A DNA stretch of 64,000 bases from Ochrobactrum quorumnocens (GTDB lineage: Bacteria > Pseudomonadota > Alphaproteobacteria > Rhizobiales > Rhizobiaceae): positions 558,001-622,000 of the forward strand of contig NZ_CP022605.1 in NCBI RefSeq assembly GCF_002278035.1, in the 5' to 3' direction. Under the pieces are notes generated by a model, which was given only the letters and a program-made list of their open reading frames with translations, was not told where the DNA came from and ran no database searches. Of the stretch, positions 46,146 to 55,452 are shown piece after piece. A program made the translations under genes and the position numbers. The stretch's first letter is position 1. The number at the start of each line of letters is the position of its first letter.

Positions 46146-46922
46146 TCAATCTGCTAATGCAGTCTGGAGGCCGGTATCAGCTTCGCAACCCGGGCGGCTC
46201 AAGTCATTTTCAGGTGACATTTTGATGAGCTTGCGCCCGTCAGCAATTCCGAGAGCTTCATTGAATAATGCCTGTACCGGGACAATCAGTCCGATAGCAA
46301 GTAAAAACAGGACCACGGCCGTTTTGATGGATTTGCTGTCCTGCCAATCCAGAGCAAGCAACATCGATCCAATGGTCAGCGAACCAGCTGAAATAAGAAA
46401 AAATAACAGTGAAAAAATAAACAGTAAATTCTGACTAAAGAAGGGGGATCTTATTGTGGTGACGAACCACTTATTCTCGAGCTTAATAACGCGATAAGCA
46501 CGAACGAAACGCTTTACTGCATTGGCTGGGTCGTAACGATGGCTAAGAACACAGTCGATTTCCCGCACGTCTGGAGCGATTCCGAACAGCTCTTTAAATC
46601 TCAGCTGTTTTTCCAGAACTGTCATATCGCTGAAAGTCTTGTCGTATTCGATGAGATTTTGATCACGTGAGCTCCTATGCGTCAAACGGGAGTTTATGAA
46701 ACCAATTAATCCCCCGAAACAAATCAGCATCATGCTCACCAGCAACAAGGAAAGGCCTGGTATCAGCGGATTGATGTCATTACCCGCTAGTCTTTTAAAA
46801 GGCGCGAAGCCAACGATACTAGCAATGCCTGAAATAAGACAAAGCGCGCCGGTGTAATTAAGAATTTCTTTCAAACCAAGACGGGTCTTAATAGCTTCAG
46901 CAATCAAGGCAAAGTTATACAT
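46146..46922 (-). CDS. Multi-span membrane protein, unrecognised
   Basis: A 258-residue protein with about four hydrophobic segments: two near residues 25-45 and 55-78, then a cytoplasmic domain of about 90 residues (DKTFSDMTVLEKQLRFKELF, RAYRVIKLENKWFVTTIRSP), then two more near 167-190 and 200-220. The C-terminal tail is polar. I do not recognise the family. In this setting a membrane immunity protein is possible. Confidence 0.6.
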   Translation of the reverse strand: MYNFALIAEAIKTRLGLKEILNYTGALCLISGIASIVGFAPFKRLAGNDINPLIPGLSLLLVSMMLICFGGLIGFINSRLTHRSSRDQNLIEYDKTFSDMTVLEKQLRFKELFGIAPDVREIDCVLSHRYDPANAVKRFVRAYRVIKLENKWFVTTIRSPFFSQNLLFIFSLLFFLISAGSLTIGSMLLALDWQDSKSIKTAVVLFLLAIGLIVPVQALFNEALGIADGRKLIKMSPENDLSRPGCEADTGLQTALAD

Positions 46923-47401
46923 GGCGGTCCAAAGTAGGGTCTATAGTGACAAGGAAACAAAACTATTCGTGCAAAAACGTCTATACCGAGGATAACGTGA
47001 TTGGAATAGACTTTTCGCTTTAAAAAGCAGGTACCCCCCTAAACGCCTTGAAAGGAAGCGAACCGCCGGCCCCATTCACAACGTCGGTTAACAACCTAAT
47101 TTAATTGGAGATTTCAGAGGTCAGTAGTTGTGCAAGCTATTCCCATCTCATATTTCCGAGTTGTGTGAATTTCAGCTCTCAGCATGATTAGATTGCCGGC
47201 TGTGCAAAATCTGAAATGATCCGCCTGCACGTTGCCGGTTTCGCAGACTCAAAACTGTCTGCTACATACTTGTCTTCGGAGGCGTTTGAACACGCCAAGT
47301 GCGAGGTGAAGCGCCGTGTCTGTAACGAGAAACGATCACTACGTCCCGCAATGGCATATTGTTGCAGGTTGCTGGATTTTCGCGACAAAGAAGCTGATGG
47401 G
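46923..47401. other. Upstream region of aadA-type gene, no gene recognised
   Basis: About 480 bases between the divergent membrane-protein gene and the nucleotidyltransferase. A reading frame from 47216 runs into the nucleotidyltransferase in phase, but its first 62 codons have no homology to that family and are probably untranslated. No palindrome stands out. Confidence 0.4.
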
Positions 47402-48223
47402 ATGAGAGTGAAAAACGATAAATTGGAAATTCCAGTTGAGGCATCCAGCGCCCTTTCGATTGTTAAAAATTGCTTTGGGACTGCGCTTTTAGGCGTCTAC
47501 CTACATGGCTCGGCGGTGAGTGGTGGCTTGCGTCCAAACAGTGACGTAGATTTGCTCGCGATCGTCAGTCGGCCAACGACGCATGCGGATCGCAAACGCC
47601 TTGTGACCGAACTGCTGAGCGTTTCCGGCCGGTATCCTCACGACGACGCCGGCCGGCGTCCTCTCGAACTAATAGTCTTTAATCGCGCGGACCTTGCGAC
47701 ATCCGCTTATCCGGCCCGCAGTGAGTTTGTCTATGGCGAGTGGTTGCGGGATGCATTCGAGACTGGTGAGGTGCCCGAGCCAGTGTCAGACCCCGAATTT
47801 ACTCTGTTGCTGGCACAGGCCCGGCAGGAAGCGCGAGCATTGATCGGACCCGATCCCGCCGAACTACTGCCGGTCATTCCTGAATCCGACATACGCCGGG
47901 CGATTGGGGACGCGCTTCCCTCGCTGCTCGGTACACTGGAAGGCGACGAGCGCAACGTTCTGCTGACCCTCGCGCGCATGTGGCGGACGTTGGTCACGGG
48001 AGAGTTTGTCCCAAAGGATGCTGCTGCTCAATGGGCGATGCCTCGCCTCCCCGATATCGCTGCAACACTGCTGGCTAGTGCGAGAGAGGGATATTTGAGC
48101 CGGACGGCCTATGATTGGTCGGTTCGACGGATAGAAGCCAGACGGGTGGCCGATGAGTTGGGCGAACGCGTGGCGGCTCTCCTGTCGCACAATTCCTGCA
48201 GACTGTCTAAAAACCCGGACTAG
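47402..48223 (+). CDS. AadA-type aminoglycoside 3''-nucleotidyltransferase
   Basis: A 273-residue protein, compared with about 263 in AadA. The nucleotidyltransferase motif is GSAVSGGLRPNSDVDLLAIV with its paired Asp residues, and PLELIVFNRADL carries the downstream catalytic Glu. The C-terminal helical domain (GDALPSLLGTLEGDERNVLL, LARMWRTLVTGEFVPKDAAA) is AadA-like. It would adenylylate streptomycin and spectinomycin. The ATG at 47402 was chosen because homology begins there. It is not inside an integron; no attC is visible. Its end overlaps the convergent VOC gene by 17 bases. Confidence 0.85.
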   Translation: MRVKNDKLEIPVEASSALSIVKNCFGTALLGVYLHGSAVSGGLRPNSDVDLLAIVSRPTTHADRKRLVTELLSVSGRYPHDDAGRRPLELIVFNRADLATSAYPARSEFVYGEWLRDAFETGEVPEPVSDPEFTLLLAQARQEARALIGPDPAELLPVIPESDIRRAIGDALPSLLGTLEGDERNVLLTLARMWRTLVTGEFVPKDAAAQWAMPRLPDIAATLLASAREGYLSRTAYDWSVRRIEARRVADELGERVAALLSHNSCRLSKNPD

Positions 48224-48587
48224 TGTCGACGATCTGCATGAGTTCGATACGATTTCCAAAAGGGTCGTTTACATACTTCCGTATATGCCCCTCCAGTGGT
48301 TCGTCGGAAACGGTTGTGAACCCGGCACTCTCCAAGAGTGCGCATAAATTGGAGAGGTCATCAACGACGACCCCGGGGTGAGTCTTTCTGGCTGGGGAAA
48401 AATTCGCGTCTACGCCAAGGTGCACTTTGACGCTACCGCTTTCGAACCAGCATCCTCCTCGGGCGTCGAGGTTTGGGGGTTTGGTCACTTCGGACAGACC
48501 TAGCCGTCCCTGGTAGAATGCTCTGGCGGCAGATTCCTGTCCTGCGGGCATTGCCAGTTGGATGTGGTCAATTCTTTGAATCGTCAT
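48207..48587 (-). CDS. VOC-family protein (glyoxalase/bleomycin-resistance-like)
   Basis: A 126-residue protein with the VOC pattern: RIDHIQLAMPAGQESAARAF, FYQGRLGLSEVTKP, HIRKYVNDPFGNRIELMQIV. The possible metal residues are the His in DHIQLAM, the His near VKVHLGVD, and the final Glu in NRIELMQ. The start at 48587 follows GGAACAG. VOC proteins include dioxygenases, lyases and resistance proteins, so function is open. Confidence 0.82.
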   Translation of the reverse strand: MTIQRIDHIQLAMPAGQESAARAFYQGRLGLSEVTKPPNLDARGGCWFESGSVKVHLGVDANFSPARKTHPGVVVDDLSNLCALLESAGFTTVSDEPLEGHIRKYVNDPFGNRIELMQIVDTSPGF

Positions 48588-48649
48588 TTTCTGTTCCGAT
48601 TGCTTTGACCGGGGATTCATCTGATCGCCGTTGTGGCTTACAATAGATC

Positions 48650-50239
48650 ATGGCTCATCTTTCAGGAACAGATCGCGTGCAACTGCTGCTTCTGCCGGAA
48701 GCGGTTGATGATTACGTAGGGCCCGGCAACCCGGGCCGCTTCATCGAGGCTTTCGTGGATGGCCTCGATCTTGCTGCCGCAGGCTTTGTGCGTGTGACTG
48801 CGAAGGAGACCGGTCGTCCGGGTTATGATCCGGCCGACCTTTTGAAGTTATATGTTTACGGCTACATCAATCGCGTCCGGTCGAGCCGGCGGCTGGAGGC
48901 TGAGACCCACCGCAATATCGAGGTGATTTGGCTGCTGCGGCACTTGAAGCCGGACTTTCGCACCATCGCCGATTTTCGCCGTATGAACCGGTCGGCCTTC
49001 AAGCAGGTGTTCCGTGAGTTCGTTATCCTTTGTCGGCAGCTCGATCTGTTCGGGCGGGAACTGCTGGCAGTGGACGGCACGCGCATCAAAGCTGTCAACA
49101 ACAAGGATCGCAACTTCACACGGGGAGCGTTGACGAAGTTCATCCGCGAAGCCGACGAGAAGCTGGCCGATTACGTGAAGAGGCTCGATGAGTGCGACGC
49201 GGACGAAGACAAGATGACCAGCAGCGGCTCTGATCGCGGCGATGGCAAACTTGCGGAGAAGTTCGCAGCCATCGAAGGCAAGCGTGACCGTCACAAGGCA
49301 CTGCTGGATGAACTGGACAAGACCGGCGAGGACCAGATCTCGCTGACCGATCCGGATGCGCGGGCCATGGCCCGTATGACCAAGGTCGGCGTCGGCTACA
49401 ACATCCAGCTCGCCGTTGATGTGAAGCACAAGCTGATCGCCGAGCAAGAGGTCTGCAATCAGGTGCTGGACATGGGGCTTCTCGCGCCGACGGTCAAGGC
49501 GGCGATGGACACGCTCGGCGTCGACAGGATCGAGGCGGTGGCGGACCGGGGCTACTTCAAGATCGAGGATATCGAAGCCTGCGAGAGAGCCGGCATCACC
49601 GCCTATGTGCCCAAGCCGATCCGCGGTCCGGCCGTGGCCGAAGGTTTCTTCTCTAAGGAGGAATTCCGCTACGACCCGGACAAAAACATTTACCGTTGCC
49701 CAGCTGACCAGGTGCTGTCCCCCCGTCACTTTGGCAAGTCACGCGACAATGTGAAGATCGACCACGTCAACCGCGACGCTTGCAAGGCGTGCAGCCTGCG
49801 CGAACGCTGCACCCAAAGTTTCCGTCGCGTATCGCGCCTTGAGAACGAGGCCGTCCTCGATCGCATGGCGCAGCGTCTTGTCGCCCGGCCCGACATTCTG
49901 GATCGGCGGCGCGAAAGCGTCGAACATCCCTTCGGGACAATAAAACAGTGGATGTATCAGGGTGCGTTCCTGATGCGAAGGCTGGAAAACGTCCGGGGGG
50001 AGTTCAGCCTAACGGCGCTCGCCTACAACATCAGACGAGCCATCACCCTTGTCGGCGTTGCGGGCCTGATCGCCGCCCTGCGCACCGTTCTGAATAAAAT
50101 AGCGTATTCAAAAACTTTCAATAACGCCCTCTCAGGGCTGCTGGGCATCGAAATCCAGAAAATCTCGAACCCACAGAGTTCCGGCACTGGACAGCGCATG
50201 TCATCATTCATTCAAAGAGTTTTTAGACGCTTTGCCTGA
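48650..50239 (+). CDS. IS1182-family transposase
   Basis: A 529-residue transposase. Conserved regions are the N-terminal GYDPADLLKLYVYGYINRVR and RRLEAETHRNIEVIWLLRHL, the first catalytic Asp in ELLAVDGTRIKAVNNKDRNF, the second in EAVADRGYFKIEDIEACE, and the Glu in RRESVEHPFGTIKQWM. It is full length and intact. A decayed copy of its first 50 codons lies 3.4 kb upstream. Terminal repeats were not resolved by eye. Confidence 0.93.
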   Translation: MAHLSGTDRVQLLLLPEAVDDYVGPGNPGRFIEAFVDGLDLAAAGFVRVTAKETGRPGYDPADLLKLYVYGYINRVRSSRRLEAETHRNIEVIWLLRHLKPDFRTIADFRRMNRSAFKQVFREFVILCRQLDLFGRELLAVDGTRIKAVNNKDRNFTRGALTKFIREADEKLADYVKRLDECDADEDKMTSSGSDRGDGKLAEKFAAIEGKRDRHKALLDELDKTGEDQISLTDPDARAMARMTKVGVGYNIQLAVDVKHKLIAEQEVCNQVLDMGLLAPTVKAAMDTLGVDRIEAVADRGYFKIEDIEACERAGITAYVPKPIRGPAVAEGFFSKEEFRYDPDKNIYRCPADQVLSPRHFGKSRDNVKIDHVNRDACKACSLRERCTQSFRRVSRLENEAVLDRMAQRLVARPDILDRRRESVEHPFGTIKQWMYQGAFLMRRLENVRGEFSLTALAYNIRRAITLVGVAGLIAALRTVLNKIAYSKTFNNALSGLLGIEIQKISNPQSSGTGQRMSSFIQRVFRRFA

Positions 50240-50345
50240 GTTTCGAGGCGTCGCAAAATTCAGCGAATCGTGCCATGAAAGAATCGGGATTTCTGCGACG
50301 ATTCAGCAAAACAGTTGTATTCTTAGGCCGAGGAAGAGGGATGCA

Positions 50346-50786
50346 ATGTGCATGCGAATGACGGTTATCAGCGGCATGTGCACTGCATTTGTGAATATTG
50401 GTGCAGCTACAGCGATGCCGGAGGATATGACGGTAGACCGCCTTCTCGCCATCTGCGAAGCTCCCGATGTACAAGCGGCGACGGTGAAAGGTGAAGAGCT
50501 CGGCTGGAAGCGCCTAACCGATGCAGAAACAGAGGAATGGCGCAATAATTTCGTCACCTATAATGGCGGTTCGGTGGAAGTCGTCGGATGGCGGCGGAAA
50601 ACGGCAGGCCACGACGATTTGTTGTCGTTCTGGGCTGCCGTCGGTCCAAACGACCACAAAGCATGTTCCTATTCGACGGCGAGGTCCACCGGATTGCTGG
50701 ATGCCTTTTCGGGGCCTCTAGGTGAGCCCGACATTCTCGACAGGCATGACGCGGCGATAAATGCTGGATTGTCGCGGAAATCCTGA
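50346..50786 (+). CDS. Small exported protein, unrecognised, possibly truncated
   Basis: A 146-residue protein. A short signal-like N-terminus (MRMTVISGMCTAFVNIGAATA) is followed by MPEDMTVDRLLAICEAPDVQ and AGHDDLLSFWAAVGPNDHKA. The start was set at 50346 because GAGGAAGAGGG precedes it; the in-frame upstream extension overlaps the transposase end. The C-terminus stops abruptly. I do not recognise the family. It is the first of seven plus-strand genes in tight sequence. Confidence 0.55.
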   Translation: MCMRMTVISGMCTAFVNIGAATAMPEDMTVDRLLAICEAPDVQAATVKGEELGWKRLTDAETEEWRNNFVTYNGGSVEVVGWRRKTAGHDDLLSFWAAVGPNDHKACSYSTARSTGLLDAFSGPLGEPDILDRHDAAINAGLSRKS

Positions 50787-50857
50787 CTTTCCGCCGGGAA
50801 CATCGCGGACTGGATTCGTGTGATCTACAACGCTATCTGGCAGGAACAAGGAAACAG

Positions 50858-52021
50858 ATGAACAGACTAAAGATGTGGCATCCCTTTGCTGGTTCGATCT
50901 TCGCCGTTTCGATTGTGGCCACAACAGTGGCAGGAACGGCTTTCGTTCGAGCTGACGATGCATCGTCCAAGGACGGCGCGTGGGTAGCTAGAAAGTTCGA
51001 TTTCTCAATGCCGGCGTTGAACTTCGAAAGCAGCGTTTCACGGGATGAGACAGTGGAGACCGTGCCAATGGAGCCAACTGAACCGGGAACCATCGGCAAG
51101 GTGAAGGTCATTGGAAAAATCGCGCCTGGGAAAGGCGATTTGAAGGTCGAGACGACCATGGTCGGCTACGACCTCCAGGCTCCCGCCACAGCATTACGCA
51201 TTTGCTCTTTCGACGTGGAAGCAGTCGGATATACGCTACGCATTTATAGAACCGCGCCAGATCTGACTGAAGCGAAGCTTCTGGCCAAGAAGGCCGCGAA
51301 TGGGAAGCCGCAAAGCGCTGCCCTCGGTTATTGCTTCGCCCGCGCGCAACAGGCGCTGGGTATCTACTTCATGGTCGATGTGAGTAGCGCAGCAAGCGAA
51401 GAAGCCGCAGATGATCTAGTGCGTCGAGCTGACGAATACGCAGCCTCCTTCATTGACAATCTTTCATGGGAAAACGGTCGGCAATCAAGCTTCGGAGAGG
51501 ACCTGCAGACGGTCCCGCTTCTTATTGGCGACAAGGAAATCCGGCTGTCCATCCCGAACGGATGGGACATTCCCATCAACGAATTTCGCGGCGCGCTGCC
51601 TGCGGAACTGCACATGGTCAGGCGAAAGAACGGAAAAGATGTCGGGCTGGTCTGGCTCTTCGTCCAGGACATGAAGGAGAAGCCAGACCTTGACACATCC
51701 GGCGCGGCAATCGTGAAGGATTATTTCGTCAAGCAGACACCGGACGCGCGGGCACCGGTGCTGCTAGCGAGCGGAGAAGACAGCACATTGGCGGAACAAG
51801 GGATCGCCTCGCGCACCTTCCGGTTTTCGGTCGAAAATAAGCAAGGCAGCGATGCCGGTGACATTGAAGCAACCGTCGTTTGGCACAATGGCCGGCTTTC
51901 CGTGCTCACACTATGGTCGGCCTGGACATCCGCAGCCGATCGCAACACCTTTTTCTCCCGTTTGCCGGGCCTCACGGTCTACGACATTGTGCGGCAGGAA
52001 GTACTGGTACAGCAGCCGTAG
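50858..52021 (+). CDS. Periplasmic or membrane-anchored protein, unrecognised
   Basis: A 387-residue protein with a signal-anchor-like N-terminus (WHPFAGSIFAVSIVATTVAG). It has two comparable alpha/beta halves, one around TALRICSFDVEAVGYTLRIY and one around DKEIRLSIPNGWDIPINEFR. Size and layout recall periplasmic T6SS immunity proteins of the Tli4 kind, but no motif makes this firm. A GAAACAGATG start context is present. It is followed by the DKNYY protein. Confidence 0.5.
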   Translation: MNRLKMWHPFAGSIFAVSIVATTVAGTAFVRADDASSKDGAWVARKFDFSMPALNFESSVSRDETVETVPMEPTEPGTIGKVKVIGKIAPGKGDLKVETTMVGYDLQAPATALRICSFDVEAVGYTLRIYRTAPDLTEAKLLAKKAANGKPQSAALGYCFARAQQALGIYFMVDVSSAASEEAADDLVRRADEYAASFIDNLSWENGRQSSFGEDLQTVPLLIGDKEIRLSIPNGWDIPINEFRGALPAELHMVRRKNGKDVGLVWLFVQDMKEKPDLDTSGAAIVKDYFVKQTPDARAPVLLASGEDSTLAEQGIASRTFRFSVENKQGSDAGDIEATVVWHNGRLSVLTLWSAWTSAADRNTFFSRLPGLTVYDIVRQEVLVQQP

Positions 52022-52093
52022 ACGTCAGGGCCGATTGCCTCGCTAGAATCTCGAAGTTTTGACGCTACTATCATTGAAGGAGCATGTCGCGCA

Positions 52094-54067
52094 TTGACTG
52101 AGCGATTTGAACATCCGGCCCGTCCCGATAAGCTTTTCCCACTCCCATACGCGCATTGGTATGCGGCGTGTCTGTTTCTCGACGCCGGGCATCCCGCCGC
52201 CGTAGTGCTACGGCTTCTAGGTATCAACGCCGAAGGCTGGAGGGCGTGCAATGAACGTTATGCACAGCTTCATTTCGCAGACACCGACTGGGTCGCATCG
52301 GCCTATCGGCGGGACGGGCTTCAAGCGCCCGAGCACGATCTCGGGCTCTTCGAGCATTTGACGGCGAATGGCCCGACCGCCCAACCGATTGCCCAGCCCT
52401 TTAGCATGCGGCACGAACTCGCAGCGCTGCGGCGCATCGTGGAAGCCAATCCCCACATTGGTCCATTCGCGGACGTCGCGTGGATCGCGCAATATCTGGG
52501 TGAGCGGCGCATGCCAACGATCCGCTATGTCCATGACGGCGTGCATGTCCGCGTCGACGGTGCTCCGATCTGTGATCGCAAGGGAATTCCGCTCGCCGGC
52601 ATCGATCCTCTCAGCTTCCGCCAACTGGGCGAGCGCTGGTTTCGCGACGACAAGCGGGTCTACGGACAGGGCGAGACGCAGACCACACTGTTCTGGTTCG
52701 TGGTGCGCAACGCTGATCCCGATAGTTTCAAAGTGCTCAACGAACGCTACGCCGCGGACAAGGCCGCCGGTTATTACATCACCAATCTGCGCCTGCCGAC
52801 CGAAGATCCCGGCACGTTTGAAGTCATGGGTTATGATTACAGGCACGGGCCAACGTCCCGATTTCATATCGAAAGAAGCGACTACGCCAGAGACAGCCGC
52901 AAGGTCTATGCATTTGGCGTGAGGATCGAAGGCGCCGATCCGTCGACCTTCCAGGCTATCGGGGACGAGGGGCTATATTTCGCGGACAAGGATAGCATCT
53001 ACTTCAAAAACCAGCCGATCCCGGAGGCCGATCGGGCGAGCTTCACCTGCGCCTCAGAAGCCGGCCAATACCTAGCTTATGACAAGGACCGACCCTACTG
53101 GGCGGGAAAGGCCCAATCCATCTCGACCGCATTCGAGCCGTGGCGTACTTATTTCGAGGTCCGTCCCGAGCTGGACGGGACATGGTGGCACAGGGAGAAG
53201 GCGCGGCAGGATGCCGGACAAACCGAGACGTTGGAGCCGCGGCCGCTGGGCGGCCCGTTCTTCAGCGACGGCCAGCGGGTGCTGATCAGGCCGCGCCGAC
53301 CGGACGACGGCGAATGGGTTTCGCTCGACCATTTCGACTATGCCAGTTTCCGGCCCATCGTTGATGTCTTCGGTCAGGACTGGCACGGGCTTCGCTATTT
53401 TCTGCCGGGACTGGAAGCTTACGGACAAGAGCCGGTGAAAGGCGGCGATGCTGCTAGTTTCGAGGCGATCGCCGAAGGCTGGTTCAAGGACAGCCGGCAA
53501 GCCTACTATCTTGACAGCGCAGCCCCGATGCCGACGCTCGCGGTCGTCAAGGCTGACCTGAAGAGCTTCGAAGTGCTGGGCGGTGGCTATGCTCGGGACG
53601 CGAAGGGGCTTATCGTCGAAGGGAAACGGAAGCGAGACATCGCCGATCCCGGCGCCGTGACGGCGCTCGGCCATACCTTCGCCCGCATGGGCCAAGACCT
53701 GCTCTATCGCGGCAAGCCCGTCGTGCGGCCCGGCAAAGTGGACGGCGGTACAGCGCGCGGCGTGCACGACGAGGTACTGATCGACGCCAGCGGTCACATG
53801 CTGATCGGTGGCCGCTATCGCAAACCCGTCCCCGGTCTCGATCCCGCGACATTCCGGTTTCTCAACAGGCGCTTCGCTGTCGACAACGACCATGTCTATG
53901 CATTGACGGACGACGCTCTTCTCGTCTGCCATGAGGTCGATCGGGCCTCCATCTCGACTGACGGCGGCTATGCTGTCCGGGACAGACATGCCCGGTTCCA
54001 CGTGTCGGGCTCGTCCGTGTACCGAACGCCTCTCGCGGAAGATCAAGGAAGCACTTCGAATTTGTAG
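52094..54067 (+). CDS. DKNYY-repeat protein
   Basis: A 657-residue cytoplasmic protein containing many units of the DKNYY type: YADKD- or FADKDSIYFKNQPI-like segments alternating with ADPSTFQAIG, ADPDSFKVLN and LKSFEVLGGG. The repeats span residues about 190-640. The start is TTG at 52094; an ATG at 52084 opens a five-codon frame (MSRID) ending inside the TTG region. DKNYY proteins occur widely beside polymorphic toxins, and some act as immunity proteins. No signal peptide is seen. Confidence 0.8.
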   Translation: MTERFEHPARPDKLFPLPYAHWYAACLFLDAGHPAAVVLRLLGINAEGWRACNERYAQLHFADTDWVASAYRRDGLQAPEHDLGLFEHLTANGPTAQPIAQPFSMRHELAALRRIVEANPHIGPFADVAWIAQYLGERRMPTIRYVHDGVHVRVDGAPICDRKGIPLAGIDPLSFRQLGERWFRDDKRVYGQGETQTTLFWFVVRNADPDSFKVLNERYAADKAAGYYITNLRLPTEDPGTFEVMGYDYRHGPTSRFHIERSDYARDSRKVYAFGVRIEGADPSTFQAIGDEGLYFADKDSIYFKNQPIPEADRASFTCASEAGQYLAYDKDRPYWAGKAQSISTAFEPWRTYFEVRPELDGTWWHREKARQDAGQTETLEPRPLGGPFFSDGQRVLIRPRRPDDGEWVSLDHFDYASFRPIVDVFGQDWHGLRYFLPGLEAYGQEPVKGGDAASFEAIAEGWFKDSRQAYYLDSAAPMPTLAVVKADLKSFEVLGGGYARDAKGLIVEGKRKRDIADPGAVTALGHTFARMGQDLLYRGKPVVRPGKVDGGTARGVHDEVLIDASGHMLIGGRYRKPVPGLDPATFRFLNRRFAVDNDHVYALTDDALLVCHEVDRASISTDGGYAVRDRHARFHVSGSSVYRTPLAEDQGSTSNL

Positions 54068-54269
54068 CTGGGATCCGACTTCCGGATGCCTGATCTGCGG
54101 GAGGATTGCTGTGCCAAACAGACTATAGTTCAAGCGCGCCAAAGCTACCGTTGGTGAGAATCTCACGGCGCGTTTGTAAATTGCCACTTGAGAACCGCAG
54201 CAGGCCGGGACCGGACTTCACCTGTGTCATTTGCCCTCTACCGGAACCGCTCTCAGAAAGGGAGATCCT

Positions 54270-54947
54270 ATGAGTTTTGAAAAAGTAACGTCCGCAGAAT
54301 GGCAGAAGTTTGTAACTCGAAGGGCGCAAGACCTGCCTGATCAAACTGTAGCGGAAGCGTTAGCGAGGTTTCGGTTGGTTCCGGGAGGACCGCAAGATGA
54401 AACTATCGATGCCTCCATTCATCACGGCAACCTGACGATTGATGGTGATGTTGCCCCGCCATCGTGGGTAACGGCCGTCGACGGGGATCTAGACGTTACT
54501 GGCAAGGTCTCGACCAAGATCGAGGGAGGCGATGGACATGTCACACTCGTTGTCTTCGGAAACTTGACGTGCGGCAGCATCGACCATGATTGGGCAAGCA
54601 TAATTTTTGTGACAGGAAATGTCATTGTGAGGGATTGGGTTTTCGCATCACGAGAAGACTCGGCACTCGTCATTGGAGGCGATTTCAAGACGCCAATCTT
54701 TATCGGCGCGGATATTTGGGTGTCCGTGGGCGGTGCGGTTGAAATGGAATATGGCTACGGGTATGCTGTCAATTTCGCTTCGTTCGCCGACGCTTATGGG
54801 GCACCCCAAATACACCCGCGACACGGTTGGCGCCAGTTGGTCTTAAAGCTTGGATTCGGGCAAGGGCGTATCCGCGATGAGGAACAACTTTTGGAAGTGC
54901 TTGAGGAGCGTCTGCGTATAACAGGAAGTCTGTTACGTTCGGCATGA
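54270..54947 (+). CDS. Beta-helix-like immunity-type protein
   Basis: A 225-residue protein. Residues about 55-160 form regular short strands typical of a right-handed beta helix: HHGNLTIDGDVAPPSWVTAV, DGDLDVTGKV, VTLVVFGNLTCGSID, IIFVTGNVIVRDWV. The start at 54270 follows AAAGGGAG. Similar small beta-helix proteins are common in immunity gene clusters. It almost touches the Rap1a-type copy 2 (one base apart). Confidence 0.55.
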   Translation: MSFEKVTSAEWQKFVTRRAQDLPDQTVAEALARFRLVPGGPQDETIDASIHHGNLTIDGDVAPPSWVTAVDGDLDVTGKVSTKIEGGDGHVTLVVFGNLTCGSIDHDWASIIFVTGNVIVRDWVFASREDSALVIGGDFKTPIFIGADIWVSVGGAVEMEYGYGYAVNFASFADAYGAPQIHPRHGWRQLVLKLGFGQGRIRDEEQLLEVLEERLRITGSLLRSA

Positions 54948-54948
54948 A

Positions 54949-55392
54949 ATGCACCTATCGATTATGAGCATGCTGCAACCCTTCTCGTGCAGGAGAACGA
55001 CAATCCAAGTGCGACAATATATTTTGGCCATTCTGCTCTCGGTACTGTCGGCCATGAGTATTGCGCGAGAAGCACCCGCAGCCGCCGAAAAACGCGACTG
55101 GATATTCAGCGGCTTTGAACTGATCGAAGCGCTTGAAGGCAGATCGGGCGATGGAATGTCCGGCGAGGCTGGCCGCATCGTGTCGAATGCTCGCGCTATC
55201 GCCTATATCGCCGGTGTTGCAGACGCCGCGAGCGGCGCGCGATGGTGCGGAGCCGGCAATGTTCTTCGCCATGAGCTTGTCGACCGCGTCTATACCTATC
55301 TTCGCAGCCTTGCGTCAGACCGGCTCAAAGGGAGCGCATCATCGCTTGTGGTGGAGGGATTAGCCGAGGCGTTCCCGTGTCGCGCAAACTGA
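54949..55392 (+). CDS. Rap1a/Tai-family type VI secretion immunity protein (copy 2)
   Basis: A 147-residue protein with a hydrophobic export signal (QYILAILLSVLSAMSIAREA). The mature domain has RDWIFSGFELIEALEGRSGD, ARAIAYIAGVADAASGARWC and PCRAN, parallel to copy 1 at 43374. ATG 54949 is one base after the previous stop; a GTG at 55009 just before the signal is an alternative. It would be periplasmic and bind an amidase effector. Two conserved cysteines remain. Confidence 0.82.
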   Translation: MHLSIMSMLQPFSCRRTTIQVRQYILAILLSVLSAMSIAREAPAAAEKRDWIFSGFELIEALEGRSGDGMSGEAGRIVSNARAIAYIAGVADAASGARWCGAGNVLRHELVDRVYTYLRSLASDRLKGSASSLVVEGLAEAFPCRAN

Positions 55393-55452
55393 GGGAGCTT
55401 CGCGGGAGATGCGGATTTTGACAATTTCTGACTCAACAAGAGGATAAACACG

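Noticed and set aside
47216..47401. N-terminal extension of the AadA-type protein
   Set aside because: No similarity to the family upstream of 47402, and the internal ATG gives a near-normal AadA length.
53072..54187. A 371-codon minus-strand frame opposite the DKNYY protein
   Set aside because: The plus strand has clear DKNYY repeats, whereas the antisense frame has no domain or ribosome site.
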